Source: Holophagales bacterium (GTDB lineage Bacteria; Acidobacteriota; Thermoanaerobaculia; UBA5066). Taken from it: a DNA stretch of 64,000 nt. A program made the translations under genes and the position numbers. Every line of letters begins with the position of its first letter. Within the stretch, counting starts at the first letter, position 1. The stretch is from the NCBI GenBank assembly GCA_016714815.1, contig JADKBZ010000003.1:62001-126000 (forward strand), written 5' to 3'. The notes beneath the pieces were generated by a model that worked only from the letters and a program-made list of their open reading frames with translations, was not told the origin of the DNA and ran no database searches. Shown here piece by piece: positions 1 through 8,555 of the stretch.

Positions 1-1538
1 GCCGCGTCGACGTTCGGCGACTGGAAGCCGACGTCGTAGATGTGGAACCCGAGGTGCATGAACTTCCGGTCGAGGTGCATGAACGGAGCGAAGCCGTCGA
101 TTGGCAGGGCCGGCGCGAGCTTGACGACGCCCGTGATCATGAGCGGCGCCACCTCCCCGGCGGCCCGGGCCATGGCGAGGATGAGCCCCGTGAGGATCGA
201 CGGCATGACGGCCGGGAGGACGACCCGCCACATCGTCTCGAACTTCGTCGCCCCGAGCGCGAGGGAGGCCTCGCGCATGCCGCGCGGAATCGCTGCGAGG
301 CCCTCTTCCGCCGAGACGATGACGACCGGAACGGTCAGGAGCGACAGGGTCAGCGAGGCCCAGAGGATTCCCCCGGTGCCCCAGGTCGGCGTCGGCAGCG
401 CCTCGGAGAAGAAGAGGCGGTCGATCGACCCGCCGAGGAAATAGATGAAGAAGCCGAGGCCGAAGACGCCGTAGACGATCGACGGGACGCCCGCGAGGTT
501 GTTCACGGCGATCCGCACGGCGCTGACGACCGGCCCCTGCTTCGCGTACTCGCGAAGGTAGAAGGCCGTGAGGACCCCGAGCGGCGTCACGACGATGCTC
601 ATGATGAGGACCATCAGGACCGTGCCGAAGATGGCCGGGAAGACTCCCCCTTCGGTGTTCGACTCGCGCGGGTCCTCCGAGACGAACGCCCAGACGTTCG
701 CGGCATAGCGCCCCGCCTTCGTGAACCAGCCCATCTCGTTGGGGCGGTCGGCCCGGACGACCTGGACGAGGGGCAGCTCCTTTTCCTGGCCTCCCGCCGT
801 CTCCAGGACGAGGACGGCCGTGACCCGGGACCGAACGGCCTGCAGCTCGGTCAGGAGCCGGTCGTACTCGGCCTGGAGCTTCGACTCTTTCGCCGCCAGC
901 GCCTCGACGTCCGGGCCCGACGAGACGCCCTTCCGCTCGAGCTTCTTCCGGGCCAGGCGAAGCTTGTCCTTCTCGAAGTTCACCGCTCCGATCCGGTCCT
1001 TCTCGAGCGTGAGCGCCTCCTCGTAGACGTCGAGCGCCTTCGGGAGGAGGGCGCCCAGCGCCTTCCACGACGCGTCGCGCCCCGAAGCGACGACGTTGCC
1101 TCCGTCGCGGACCTCCTTCACCCAGCCGTAGAAGGCGCCCCACTCGCGCCGCTCGAAGGCGATGACGTCGGCGGGCTTTGTGGTCGACCGGATCGCGGAC
1201 TCGTCTATCCAGACGAAATCCTCGCCGGTGACGTCCCGGTTCCCCTGTTTCACCTTGATCCGCCATCGAGGCGGTGTGCCGGCGGTCGCGCCCGGATCCG
1301 GGACCCTCTCCCGCGCCGCGAGCGGACCGGCTACGGTCCGGCCGTCGGAAAGCGCGTACTGCGAGACCTCCGCGGGCCAGAAGAAGCCGAGGCCGTTGGC
1401 CAGGATGAGCCAGAGGAGGCCCGCGACCATCAGCACCGCGGCGGCCAGGCCGCTGCCGGTGATCCAGATGAACGGCTCGCCGCTTCGGAAGAGTCCGGCC
1501 TTTCGCGCCGAGGCGAGGGGAGGGGTCGCGCTGCTCAT
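1..1538 (-). CDS. pstA: Phosphate ABC transporter permease PstA (3' end outside window)
   Basis: Inner-membrane permease of the high-affinity phosphate importer. The frame starts with ATG at 1538 and stays open to the left edge. The N-terminus carries one hydrophobic segment (around residues 25-45, VLMVAGLLWLILANGLGFF), followed by a long polar periplasmic stretch before the permease core. This resembles the enlarged permeases of some Pst systems rather than the short E. coli PstA. The last visible residues read FHIYDVGFQSPNVDAA. The start overlaps the pstC stop by 4 bp (ATGA), so the two are translationally coupled. pstB and phoU would be expected further left. No ORF caller can close this gene because it is cut by the window edge. 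Confidence 0.85.
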   Translation of the reverse strand, partial: MSSATPPLASARKAGLFRSGEPFIWITGSGLAAAVLMVAGLLWLILANGLGFFWPAEVSQYALSDGRTVAGPLAARERVPDPGATAGTPPRWRIKVKQGNRDVTGEDFVWIDESAIRSTTKPADVIAFERREWGAFYGWVKEVRDGGNVVASGRDASWKALGALLPKALDVYEEALTLEKDRIGAVNFEKDKLRLARKKLERKGVSSGPDVEALAAKESKLQAEYDRLLTELQAVRSRVTAVLVLETAGGQEKELPLVQVVRADRPNEMGWFTKAGRYAANVWAFVSEDPRESNTEGGVFPAIFGTVLMVLIMSIVVTPLGVLTAFYLREYAKQGPVVSAVRIAVNNLAGVPSIVYGVFGLGFFIYFLGGSIDRLFFSEALPTPTWGTGGILWASLTLSLLTVPVVIVSAEEGLAAIPRGMREASLALGATKFETMWRVVLPAVMPSILTGLILAMARAAGEVAPLMITGVVKLAPALPIDGFAPFMHLDRKFMHLGFHIYDVGFQSPNVDA

Positions 1539-3802
1539 TCGAACGTCCTGTACTTCTTCCGGAGGCGCAGGCGCACCAGCTCGGCCGCCGTGTTGACGAC
1601 GAACGTCATCAGGAAGAGGAGGAGGGCCGCCAGGAACAGGACCCGGAAGAGCGTCCCGCCTTCCGGGGCCTCTGGCAGCTCGACGGCGATGTTGGCGGAG
1701 AGGGCGCGGAAGCCGTTGAAGATCGACGCTTCCATCACGGGAGTGTTCCCGGTGGCCATCAGGACGATCATCGTCTCGCCCACGGCCCGCCCGAAACCGA
1801 TCATCACGGCGGAGAAGATCCCGGGCGAGGCGGTCGGGAGGACGGTGCGGATGGCTGTCTGCCAGCGCGTGGCGCCGAGGGCGAGCGAGCCTGCCGCCAG
1901 ACCCGTCGGAACGCTGGAGAGGGAGTCCTCGGCGACCGTGAAGATGATCGGGATGACCGCGAACCCCATCGCGATGCCGACGACGAGGGAGTTGCGCTGA
2001 TCGTAGGTCAGCCCGAGGGCCGTCAGGAGGAAGTGCCTGTAGTCGCCCGCGAGGAAGAACCGCTCGAACTGGAATCCCAGCCAGATCGAAAGCGCCCCGC
2101 CCCCCACGACGAGCGGAACGAGAAGAACGGCTTCCCACCCGTTGGGAATCCGCAGCCGGACCCTCGACGGGAGCTTCGCCCACGCCGCCGCGCCCAGGAC
2201 GGCGAGGAGCGTGATGACTACGGGCATGAGGAGGACGCCCGGGACGATTCTCTCGAGCATCGGCGCGAGCCAGAGCCCGGCGATGAAGCCGAGGACGACG
2301 CTCGGGAGCGCGGCCATCACCTCGACGACCGGCTTGATGACGGACCGCAGGTTCGGGTGCATGAACTGCGACGTGTAGAGCGCGGCGGCGAGGGCGATCG
2401 GAATCGCGAGGATCAGGGCGTAGAACGTCCCCTTGAGCGTCCCGTAGATGAGAGGCGTCAGGCTGAACTTGGCCTCGAAGTCGTCGGTTCCGCCGGTCGA
2501 CTGCCAGACGTAGTCGGGCTTGGCGTACCCCTCGTACCAGACCCTCCCGAAGAGCGCGTTCCAGGACACCTCGGGGTGAGGATTCCGGAGCGAGAACTGG
2601 TGGAGCCGCCCATCCACCGAGGCCGCCAGGACGGCGTCGGCTTTCGGCGCGAAGACGACGGCGCCGAGAGGCGCCTTTCCCGCTTCGAGCGACAGGAGGG
2701 ACTTGCCGGTCGTGGCGTAATGCACCTCGACGCCTCCCGCGGCGTCTCCCGTCACGAAGCCCTTGTCCCGTCGCGAGGCCGAGAAGCCCGTGACGGCCGC
2801 CCCGTGAGGGCGAAACTCGTGGATCTTCGCCAGGCGCCGCGAGTCGCCCGCTTCCGCCTGGATCACCTGCCAGGAAGCAACGCGCCCGGCGGAGTCTCCG
2901 GAAACCAGGGTGCGGTCCCCGTTCAGGAAGCCCAGGACCCCGAGGGCCGCTCCCGACGAGCTGGCGGAGACGGTCTCTTCCTGCTTCGGGTTCGCCTCGT
3001 CGCGGAGGTCGAACCGGACGATCTCACCGCCCGACGTGCCGGCGAAGATGTCCTGTCCGCGGACGTCGAGGGCCAGCGACGTCACTTCGCCCTTCGCCTC
3101 GACGGGAAGCACGATGCGCACCTCTTCCCGCGTCGTCTCTCCCATCATGCTCGTCTTCTCGACGACCCGGACGAGAGTCAGCTGACGAGGGCCGGTCGCG
3201 ACGAGCGCGATCGGGCCGTCGGGGCCACGGACGTACTTGAAAACCCCGGCAGCCTTTCCCTCCGTTCCGACCGTCACGGGCGACCCGGGACGGACGGACG
3301 GCGTCACGCGCCGCTTCCCTTCTTCGTACGCCACCTCCGTCGAGACGCCGACCGGATAGAGGCGGCCGTCGGAAAGCCCGAGAACGATCAGCTCCGGCTC
3401 CGGCGCGACGGCCTTGACGACCGTGGCCTCGCCGAGCTCGGGCAGCTCCACGACGGTCGCCTCGCCGCCGGAGACCGGCAGGATCAGGAGGCCGCCCTTC
3501 GTGGCGACGAACGCCTCTTCCCTGTATTCGTCTACGGCCAGGGCCAGCGGGACCGTACCGGCCGGCAGCGCGCCGGCCGGTACGGAGGTGGCCGAAGACG
3601 GCCTGAGGAGCGGCCATACCACCGCGACGATGACGAAGAGGATCGCCAGGATGGCGGCGATGATGACGACGCCCGAGAGCGTGACGAACCGGGCAGCGAG
3701 CCGGTCGGCGAGGAACCGGCGGCCGAGCGGCCGGGCGGCAGCCTTTCGGGCCGGCGGCGCCACCGGATCGCCCGGGGACGCGCTCTCGAGCGTGGAGGAC
3801 AT
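1535..3802 (-). CDS. pstC: Phosphate ABC transporter permease PstC with large periplasmic propeller-like insert
   Basis: A 755-residue permease, more than twice the usual PstC length. Residues about 39-66 form a first membrane helix. Residues about 67-425 are a hydrophilic insert with repeated blocks such as GQDIFAGTSGGEIVRFD and GDRTLVSGDSAGRVASWQ, typical of WD40-like beta-propellers. The permease core begins near LTPLIYGTLKGTFYALIL and contains the cytoplasmic coupling loop (AAGSLALGATRWQTAIRTVL) and GRAVGETMIVLMATGN, characteristic of PstC. It lies 12 bp after pstS and overlaps pstA by 4 bp. The role of the propeller is unknown; an interaction with PstS or with envelope phosphate sensing is inference. 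Confidence 0.9.
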   Translation of the reverse strand: MSSTLESASPGDPVAPPARKAAARPLGRRFLADRLAARFVTLSGVVIIAAILAILFVIVAVVWPLLRPSSATSVPAGALPAGTVPLALAVDEYREEAFVATKGGLLILPVSGGEATVVELPELGEATVVKAVAPEPELIVLGLSDGRLYPVGVSTEVAYEEGKRRVTPSVRPGSPVTVGTEGKAAGVFKYVRGPDGPIALVATGPRQLTLVRVVEKTSMMGETTREEVRIVLPVEAKGEVTSLALDVRGQDIFAGTSGGEIVRFDLRDEANPKQEETVSASSSGAALGVLGFLNGDRTLVSGDSAGRVASWQVIQAEAGDSRRLAKIHEFRPHGAAVTGFSASRRDKGFVTGDAAGGVEVHYATTGKSLLSLEAGKAPLGAVVFAPKADAVLAASVDGRLHQFSLRNPHPEVSWNALFGRVWYEGYAKPDYVWQSTGGTDDFEAKFSLTPLIYGTLKGTFYALILAIPIALAAALYTSQFMHPNLRSVIKPVVEVMAALPSVVLGFIAGLWLAPMLERIVPGVLLMPVVITLLAVLGAAAWAKLPSRVRLRIPNGWEAVLLVPLVVGGGALSIWLGFQFERFFLAGDYRHFLLTALGLTYDQRNSLVVGIAMGFAVIPIIFTVAEDSLSSVPTGLAAGSLALGATRWQTAIRTVLPTASPGIFSAVMIGFGRAVGETMIVLMATGNTPVMEASIFNGFRALSANIAVELPEAPEGGTLFRVLFLAALLLFLMTFVVNTAAELVRLRLRKKYRTFE

Positions 3803-3814
3803 GGCGTCCGCGTC

Positions 3815-4783
3815 CTACTTGAGGAGCTTGGCGAGCTCTTCCTGCTCGATCTTCGACGGCAGGGGGAAGTAGCCGTCCTTCACGACGACTTCCTGGCCGT
3901 CCTTCGAGAGGACCAGCTTGAGGAACTCACCCACGATCGGGTCGAGCGGTTTGCCAGGGGCGCGGTTCACATACACGTAGAGGAACCGGGCCAGGGGGTA
4001 GTTGCCGGAGTAGGCCTCTGCGGGGGACGCCGGGTAGCACTTGTCCCCCTGCTTGGCCGCGAGCGGCAGCGCCTTGACGCCGGCCGTCGCGTAGCCGATG
4101 CCGGAGTAGCCCATGCCGAACCGGTCGACCGTGACTCCCTGGACGACGGACGCCGAGCCGGGCTGCTCCTTCACCTCGTCCTTGTAGTCGCCGTTCTTGA
4201 GGACGTGCTCCTTGAAGAAGCCGTAGGTGCCGGAAGCCGAGTTGCGGCCGAACAGGCTGACGGGGCGGCTCGCCCAGTCGCCCGTGAGGCCGAGCTGGCC
4301 CCAGGTTTTCACGTTCTCCTTGCTGCCGGCCCGCCGGGACTTGGAGAAGGCGGCGTCGACCTGCTGCATCGTCATGCAGGCGAGCGGGTTGTCCTTGTTG
4401 ACGAAGACGGCGAGGGCGTCGACGGCGACCCGCACCTGGGTCGGCTTGTAGCCGTACTTCTTCTCGAACTCGTCGATCTCGCTCCCCTTCATGGCGCGCG
4501 ACATCGGGCCGAGCTGGGCCGTGGCCGAGATGAGCGCCGGGGGGGCCGTCGAGGAGCCCTTCCCCTCGATCTGGATCTTCACGTTCGGGTACATCTTGTT
4601 GAACTTCTCGGCCCAGAGCGTCATCAGGTTGTTGAGCGTGTCCGAGCCGATGGAGCTCAGGTTTCCGGAAACGCCGGACACGGGCTTGTACGGCTGGATG
4701 GCCGGATCCACCTGGACGGTCTGGCCGGCAGCCGGGCCGGCAAGGAGCGCGGCGGCGAACATTGCGGGGGCGATCTTCTTCAT
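3815..4783 (-). CDS. pstS: Periplasmic phosphate-binding protein PstS
   Basis: A 322-residue periplasmic receptor that delivers phosphate to PstCA. ATG 4783 is chosen over an upstream in-frame start at 4807 because a strong Shine-Dalgarno (GAAGGAGG) lies 6-7 nt before it and a classic signal peptide follows (MKKIAPAMFAAALLAGPAAGQ region, cleavage near residue 21). The family pattern is clear: GSDTLNNLMTLWAEKF, the IEGKGSSTAPPAL phosphate-binding loop, and GRNSASGTYGFFKE. It is the first gene of the pst unit, with 12 bp to pstC, and diverges from the porin. Induction by phosphate starvation is expected from the family. Confidence 0.95.
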   Translation of the reverse strand: MKKIAPAMFAAALLAGPAAGQTVQVDPAIQPYKPVSGVSGNLSSIGSDTLNNLMTLWAEKFNKMYPNVKIQIEGKGSSTAPPALISATAQLGPMSRAMKGSEIDEFEKKYGYKPTQVRVAVDALAVFVNKDNPLACMTMQQVDAAFSKSRRAGSKENVKTWGQLGLTGDWASRPVSLFGRNSASGTYGFFKEHVLKNGDYKDEVKEQPGSASVVQGVTVDRFGMGYSGIGYATAGVKALPLAAKQGDKCYPASPAEAYSGNYPLARFLYVYVNRAPGKPLDPIVGEFLKLVLSKDGQEVVVKDGYFPLPSKIEQEELAKLLK

Positions 4784-4998
4784 TCTGTTCCTCCTTCGGG
4801 AATCCAATACGGCGGCGAGTCTTCCCGCAGGACGGGCGGAACACTGTTACGTCCAGGTTAAATCTGTATGAAGCGCCACCCCCGGGTCCGCTCGCAGGCG
4901 CCGCTCTGTTTACATCTCCTTCACACCGCCTGAACCGCACCCTCCGGCGGCTCTCCGAGACTCCCCCCGGTTTGTAACGATCTGAAAGGAGAGACGGA
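4784..4998. promoter_or_regulatory. Divergent pstS/porin promoter region with weak Pho-box-like words
   Basis: This 215-bp gap separates two divergent phosphate genes. It contains CTGTTAC (4844-4850), CTGTATG (4864-4870) and CTGTTTA (4906-4912), which resemble halves of the PhoB box (CTGTCAT repeats spaced 11 bp). Their spacing is not the canonical 11 bp (20 and 42 bp), so assignment is tentative. The porin Shine-Dalgarno (GAAAGGAGAG) lies at about 4984-4993. Confidence 0.35.
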
Positions 4999-6312
4999 AT
5001 GCACCCCTTCAAGCTTCGACACATCATGGGAATCGCCCTCGTGGGCCTCCTGCTTCTCGCCGGCGCCGCCCAGGCCCAGGTGAACCTCCTCTGGTACAAG
5101 GAGGTTGCCAAGGAAGGCCGGATCTACGTCTTCAACGACCCGAACGAGTTCAAGGCGTGGGAAGGCTCCGGGGAGCTCGGAAAGTCGATCACCAAGATCA
5201 ACTACGGGCCGAACGGCGAGACGATGGTCTTCGACAACGAGGTCGCCCTCGACCTCTACAACTTCAAGCACGACAAGGAGGCCGAGGTCCGGAAGTACAC
5301 CGCACCGAAGGCTCCGACCTTCCCGCCCCCGACGACCCTCAAGGTCGCCGACGGCGAGCTGAAGTTCGGACTCCTCCTCCAGGCCTGGTACATCATGGAC
5401 GACTCTGCGCAGGCCACCTCCGGCACCTCCTACCTCGGCAACCCGACCGGCGCGAACGACTTCCGCCTCCGCCGCGCAGAGATCAAGCTCTCGGGCAAGG
5501 TGACCCCGGCGTGGGGCTACGAGGTCATGATCGACCCGACGAAGAGCCCGAGCGTCACCGCAGGCGCCGACGGCAAGGTCCTCCAGGACCTCGGCATCAC
5601 CTTCCTCGGCCTCAAGGGGCACGAGTTCACCCTCGGCCAGAAGAAGATCGCGATCACCGAAGAGGGGCTTCGCTCCTCCTCCGAGATCGACTTCCTCGAG
5701 CGCGCCAGGATCACCCGGATCATCGGCGACCAGCGGCAGGCCGGGCTCTTCTACAAGGGCGAGTACGGCGAGATGTTCGCGGCCCAGGCCTCCATCACGA
5801 GCGGCCTCCCGTCGAACGTCGCCGGCACCTCCGACCGGCTCTTCTACGCGGCTCGCTTCGACGTGAAGCCGGCGAAGGGGATGACCGTCGGCGTCTCCGG
5901 CGGCACGGGCAACCAGGGCACGGCCGCCCTGGCGCGCGACCGCATCGGCGCCCACTTCCGCTGGGACGGCACCGAGACCCTGCCCCTCATGCTCCGCGCG
6001 GAGTACGGCAAGGCGACGGACGGCCAGACGGCCACCACCGAGATCGACCGCGACGGCTACTACTTCTCGGCCCTTTACACCTTCGCCAGGCAGTTCCGCC
6101 TCGGCGCCCGCTACGAGATGTACGACGCCAACAAGGACGTCTCGGCCGACAAGCTGTCGATCCTCACCGGCGGCTTCCACTACATGATCAAGGGAAAGAA
6201 CATCAACCTGAAGGCTGAGTGGTACGCCATCAACCAGGAAGGCCGGAAGGTCAACAACATCCTCGACGAGAAGTACAACCAGTTCGTCCTCGGCGCGCAG
6301 GTCGCCTTCTAG
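4999..6312 (+). CDS. Phosphate-selective porin (OprO/OprP family)
   Basis: A 437-residue outer-membrane beta-barrel. The N-terminus is a signal peptide ending in AGAAQAQ (cleavage near residue 27). Residues about 110-437 are alternating-polarity strands typical of the porin O/P family, including RLRRAEIKLSGKVTPAWGYE, FLGLKGHEFTLGQKKIAI and LRSSSEIDFLERARITR, and the protein ends in aromatic AQVAF as expected for BAM-assembled barrels. Residues about 28-105 are a less familiar N-terminal extension. An AGGAGAG ribosome site precedes ATG 4999. Divergence from pstS and a terminator directly downstream support a monocistronic phosphate-regulated gene. Confidence 0.9.
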   Translation: MHPFKLRHIMGIALVGLLLLAGAAQAQVNLLWYKEVAKEGRIYVFNDPNEFKAWEGSGELGKSITKINYGPNGETMVFDNEVALDLYNFKHDKEAEVRKYTAPKAPTFPPPTTLKVADGELKFGLLLQAWYIMDDSAQATSGTSYLGNPTGANDFRLRRAEIKLSGKVTPAWGYEVMIDPTKSPSVTAGADGKVLQDLGITFLGLKGHEFTLGQKKIAITEEGLRSSSEIDFLERARITRIIGDQRQAGLFYKGEYGEMFAAQASITSGLPSNVAGTSDRLFYAARFDVKPAKGMTVGVSGGTGNQGTAALARDRIGAHFRWDGTETLPLMLRAEYGKATDGQTATTEIDRDGYYFSALYTFARQFRLGARYEMYDANKDVSADKLSILTGGFHYMIKGKNINLKAEWYAINQEGRKVNNILDEKYNQFVLGAQVAF

Positions 6313-6334
6313 CCCCCGGTCCCGGATTCCCTCG

Positions 6335-6365
6335 AAGGCCCCCGGCACCAGGCGCCGGGGGCCTT
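6335..6365 (+). terminator. Strong intrinsic terminator after the porin
   Basis: A perfect 12-bp stem, AAGGCCCCCGGC (6335-6346) pairing with GCCGGGGGCCTT (6354-6365), encloses a 7-nt loop and is followed by a short T/C-rich run (CCTCTTT). It starts 23 bp after the porin stop codon. Confidence 0.85.
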
Positions 6366-6764
6366 CCTCTTTCCGCCCCGCTTCCGGATCGCCGCCGGAG
6401 TCAGGCCGCGGCCAGGAGAGCGGCGCCCGAGCCCTCCCCGGCGCGGATCCGCTGGCGCGCCCGGATCGAGAGAAGCGCGCCGGCGATTCGGGGCCTAAAG
6501 CCGCCTCCTCGAGGAGACGGCGGACGGTTTCGTCGAAGTCGGACGGGCGTCCGAATTGTCCGTAGAGGAGCACGACGAGCGGAGTGCGAGGCTCGTTCAT
6601 CTCTTCATCCTCAAGCTCTTTCCTTTTGCCCTGACCCCGTCGTGGCCGTGCCAGCTTCTGGCGCTGACGCCTGACCGCACCGCCTTCGCCTCCAGGCCGC
6701 AGGATTTCAGGACAGACGGCAGTGGTCCTGCGCGACGCCCCCGGTGACGGGATATGGTGAGGAG
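6366..6764. other. Gene-poor gap with a short orphan minus-strand frame
   Basis: No complete gene is seen. On the minus strand an ATG at 6600, preceded by a GAGGATGAAGAG-like ribosome site, opens a protein-like frame for about 35 codons (MNEPRTPLVVLLYGQF then GRPSDFDETVRRLLEEA) before it degenerates into Arg/Pro-rich sequence and runs into the terminator and the porin antisense. It may be the remnant of a gene truncated near 6490. No family was recognised. Confidence 0.3.
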
Positions 6765-7880
6765 ATGACGGTGGGCGGATTCTTCAAGCAATGGTTCGGA
6801 GGCGGCGCACAGTCCTCCCTGCCCTCAAGAGCGAGAGGCCCGAATACCCCGGGGGACGACGGCGCTCGCGCCCCGGTCGGGAGCGCCCTCGAAGAAGGCG
6901 TCGCGCTGGCGCGAGCCGGTCAGCACGAACGGGCCGCGACCTGTTTTCGGCACTACCTGGCGTCCTGTCCGGCGAGCGCCGTCGGTCACCTGAACCTGGG
7001 CTCGACGCTTCAGGACCAGGCCAGGCTCGAAGCGGGAGCAGCGAACCGCAGGGAGTTGATCGAGGCCCTCGCCCGGGAGGCGGCACGGGAGTTCGAAGCG
7101 GCGCTGTCGTGCGACCCCGGGTTTGGCGGGATCGGCCGAGCCATGGCGCTCATCGGGCTCGGCCGGATGCACCTCGTGCTCGGCGAGTTCCCTGTCGCGA
7201 CACGTGTCCTGCTGACGGTCCTCGAGCTGCCGGACGTCGATCGAGCGACGAAGGACGCTGCCCGCGAGGCCCTGGCGCGCGTCCACTTCCGCGAGACGAT
7301 CGGGGAAGGATCGATCCCGCGCGAGGACGAGGAGCGACGGGCCGCGCTCTTCGCCGACGCCTCACGGCTCCTCGAGGGCCGGCTCACGTCGAAGGATGGC
7401 TCGCCTCTACCGAAGCCGGGCGTCAAGGAGGTCGCGTCTCTCGGAAAGGCCCGGGAGGCGCTCGGTGCGGCGCTCGCGATTGCTCCGAACGACTGGCCGA
7501 GCCACTGGATGCTCGGAATGGTCGAGCGACGCCTCGGCGACGAGAGGTCCGCCCTCGATCACTTCAAGAGGGCGTGGGTGGTCAACCCGTACAACCCGAA
7601 CGTCGGCAGGGAGGCGAGCATTTCCGCGGGGCGGCTGGGCCGGGGCGAGGACGCGGTCCGATATGCTCGGTCGGCCGTCGCGGCGGATCCCGACGATCCC
7701 GGCCTTTTTTCGAACCTCGCCGTCAGCCTCCTGCTCGTGCGCGACGGCGTGGAAGCGCTTCGCCTCGCGCGTCTCGCGTCGGGCCGAGTCCCCGGCGATC
7801 GCGTGTCGCGGGACGTGCTCGGGCTCGTGGAGGATGTGGTCCGCGGAAGGAAGCCATTTCCCGAGCGGATTCCTCAATAA
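6765..7880 (+). CDS. Tetratricopeptide-repeat protein
   Basis: A protein of about 371 residues built from helical TPR-like repeats: an early repeat (ALEEGVALARAGQHERAATC), a middle repeat (GFGGIGRAMALIGLGRMHLV) and three C-terminal repeats containing APNDWPSHWMLGMVERRLGD, NPNVGREASISAGRLGRGED and DPDDPGLFSNLAVSLLLVRD. TPR proteins are protein-protein scaffolds; no partner can be inferred. ATG 6765 is preferred, though GTG 6744 is in frame and neither has a well-spaced ribosome site. No signal peptide or membrane segment is seen. A weak hairpin (CCGCGC/GCGCGG, 7896-7915) follows the stop. Confidence 0.7.
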   Translation: MTVGGFFKQWFGGGAQSSLPSRARGPNTPGDDGARAPVGSALEEGVALARAGQHERAATCFRHYLASCPASAVGHLNLGSTLQDQARLEAGAANRRELIEALAREAAREFEAALSCDPGFGGIGRAMALIGLGRMHLVLGEFPVATRVLLTVLELPDVDRATKDAAREALARVHFRETIGEGSIPREDEERRAALFADASRLLEGRLTSKDGSPLPKPGVKEVASLGKAREALGAALAIAPNDWPSHWMLGMVERRLGDERSALDHFKRAWVVNPYNPNVGREASISAGRLGRGEDAVRYARSAVAADPDDPGLFSNLAVSLLLVRDGVEALRLARLASGRVPGDRVSRDVLGLVEDVVRGRKPFPERIPQ

Positions 7881-8044
7881 CCTTGCGGCTCGCGGCCGCG
7901 CAGCGAAAAGCGCGGTGTCGACCGGCCTTCATTCTGACCACACGTGACGCCGGTACCCTCCCCGGCCGTGGCCTTACGGATCGACGCAGCATCGGACGGC
8001 CTCGCCGTGGCCAGCCAGCGCCGACGGACCGCGCTCGTGGGCCT

Positions 8045-8199
8045 GGTGTCCGTCATCGATACGGGTTCCTCAGCCTCTCGATCGGAATCGTCACGTGGAA
8101 CAGAGAAGGGGCCGTCGACTACCGGACGCTCGCGTCGACCGTGGCCGAGCTCAAGAGTGCGGCCAAGGCGATCGAGGGCCCGGCTGTCGTCGTGACCGA
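8045..8199 (+). pseudogene. Remnant of a GGDEF-type domain C-terminus
   Basis: The frame reads FLSLSIGIVT, then DYRTLASTVAELKSAAKAI, resembling the end of GGDEF diguanylate cyclase-like domains (the SIGI beta strand and the helix containing AELK). There is no start codon and no GGDEF signature upstream, and the frame breaks near 8200 into a different family. It is a decayed fragment, not a functional gene. Confidence 0.45.
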
Positions 8200-8402
8200 T
8201 CCGCCAGAGCGTTCAGAATCTGATTCTCGAACGCCTCCGCCGACTCGACGGCGGCTGGAACCTCGAGGCCGTCCTGCCGCCCGACGACCAGCCGCTCTTC
8301 GTCGCGCCCGAGCCGCCGCAGGACGACATCCGCCTGACCGCGAAGGAGTGGTCGATCCTCTCCCTCGTGAACGGCAAGAGGACGATCCGCCAGATCATCT
8401 AA
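8199..8402 (+). pseudogene. Remnant of a DUF4388/PATAN-associated winged-helix protein
   Basis: In frame from 8199 the translation contains LILERLRRLDGGWNLEAVLP and then IRLTAKEWSILSLVNGKRTI, ending IRQII at TAA 8400-8402. The pattern (tryptophan-rich helix, then a winged-helix with W-x-I-L-x-L-V-x-G-x-R-T-I) is what I associate with the C-terminal module of DUF4388 proteins in deltaproteobacteria and acidobacteria. No start codon or N-terminal domain is present, so it is a 5'-deleted remnant. Confidence 0.5.
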
Positions 8403-8437
8403 TCTACGCGGGCGAGGACGAGTACCGCAGGTACGTC

Positions 8438-8491
8438 GAGTCGGCCTGAGAAGCTCCACGGGAGGAGCGTCGCCCTCTGCCGCTGCGCGGC
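8438..8491 (+). repeat. Dispersed CDGSH-like repeat, copy 1
   Basis: This segment is nearly identical to 20927-20979 and partly to 23861-23904. The shared core is GGAGCGTCGCCCTCTGCCGC. On the plus strand it translates as SRPEKLHGRSVALCRCAAS, matching the C-R-C half of CDGSH iron-sulfur proteins. A small hairpin GCCGC-TGC-GCGGC lies at its 3' end. Confidence 0.6.
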
Positions 8492-8555
8492 CTCGGTGCC
8501 CGAGCCGGGGGTCCCGTTTCCGACGACGCGGGAGACCCGAGGCCCGGGGGAGCCG

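Larger units (their letters stand above)
7881..8555. other. Pseudogene graveyard between TPR gene and cyclase
   Basis: No intact gene occupies these 675 bp. Short protein-like segments in different plus-strand frames follow one another: a GGDEF-like tail (about 8045-8199), a DUF4388-like winged-helix tail (8199-8402), an orphan GEDEYRRYVESA segment ending at 8449, and copy 1 of the dispersed CDGSH-like repeat (8438-8491). The rest shows no recognisable coding. Confidence 0.5.

Noticed and set aside
42..4861. Long plus-strand open frames opposite pstA, pstC and pstS
   Set aside because: They are Arg/Glu/Asp/Gly-rich antisense shadows of GC-rich genes and show no domain or signal.
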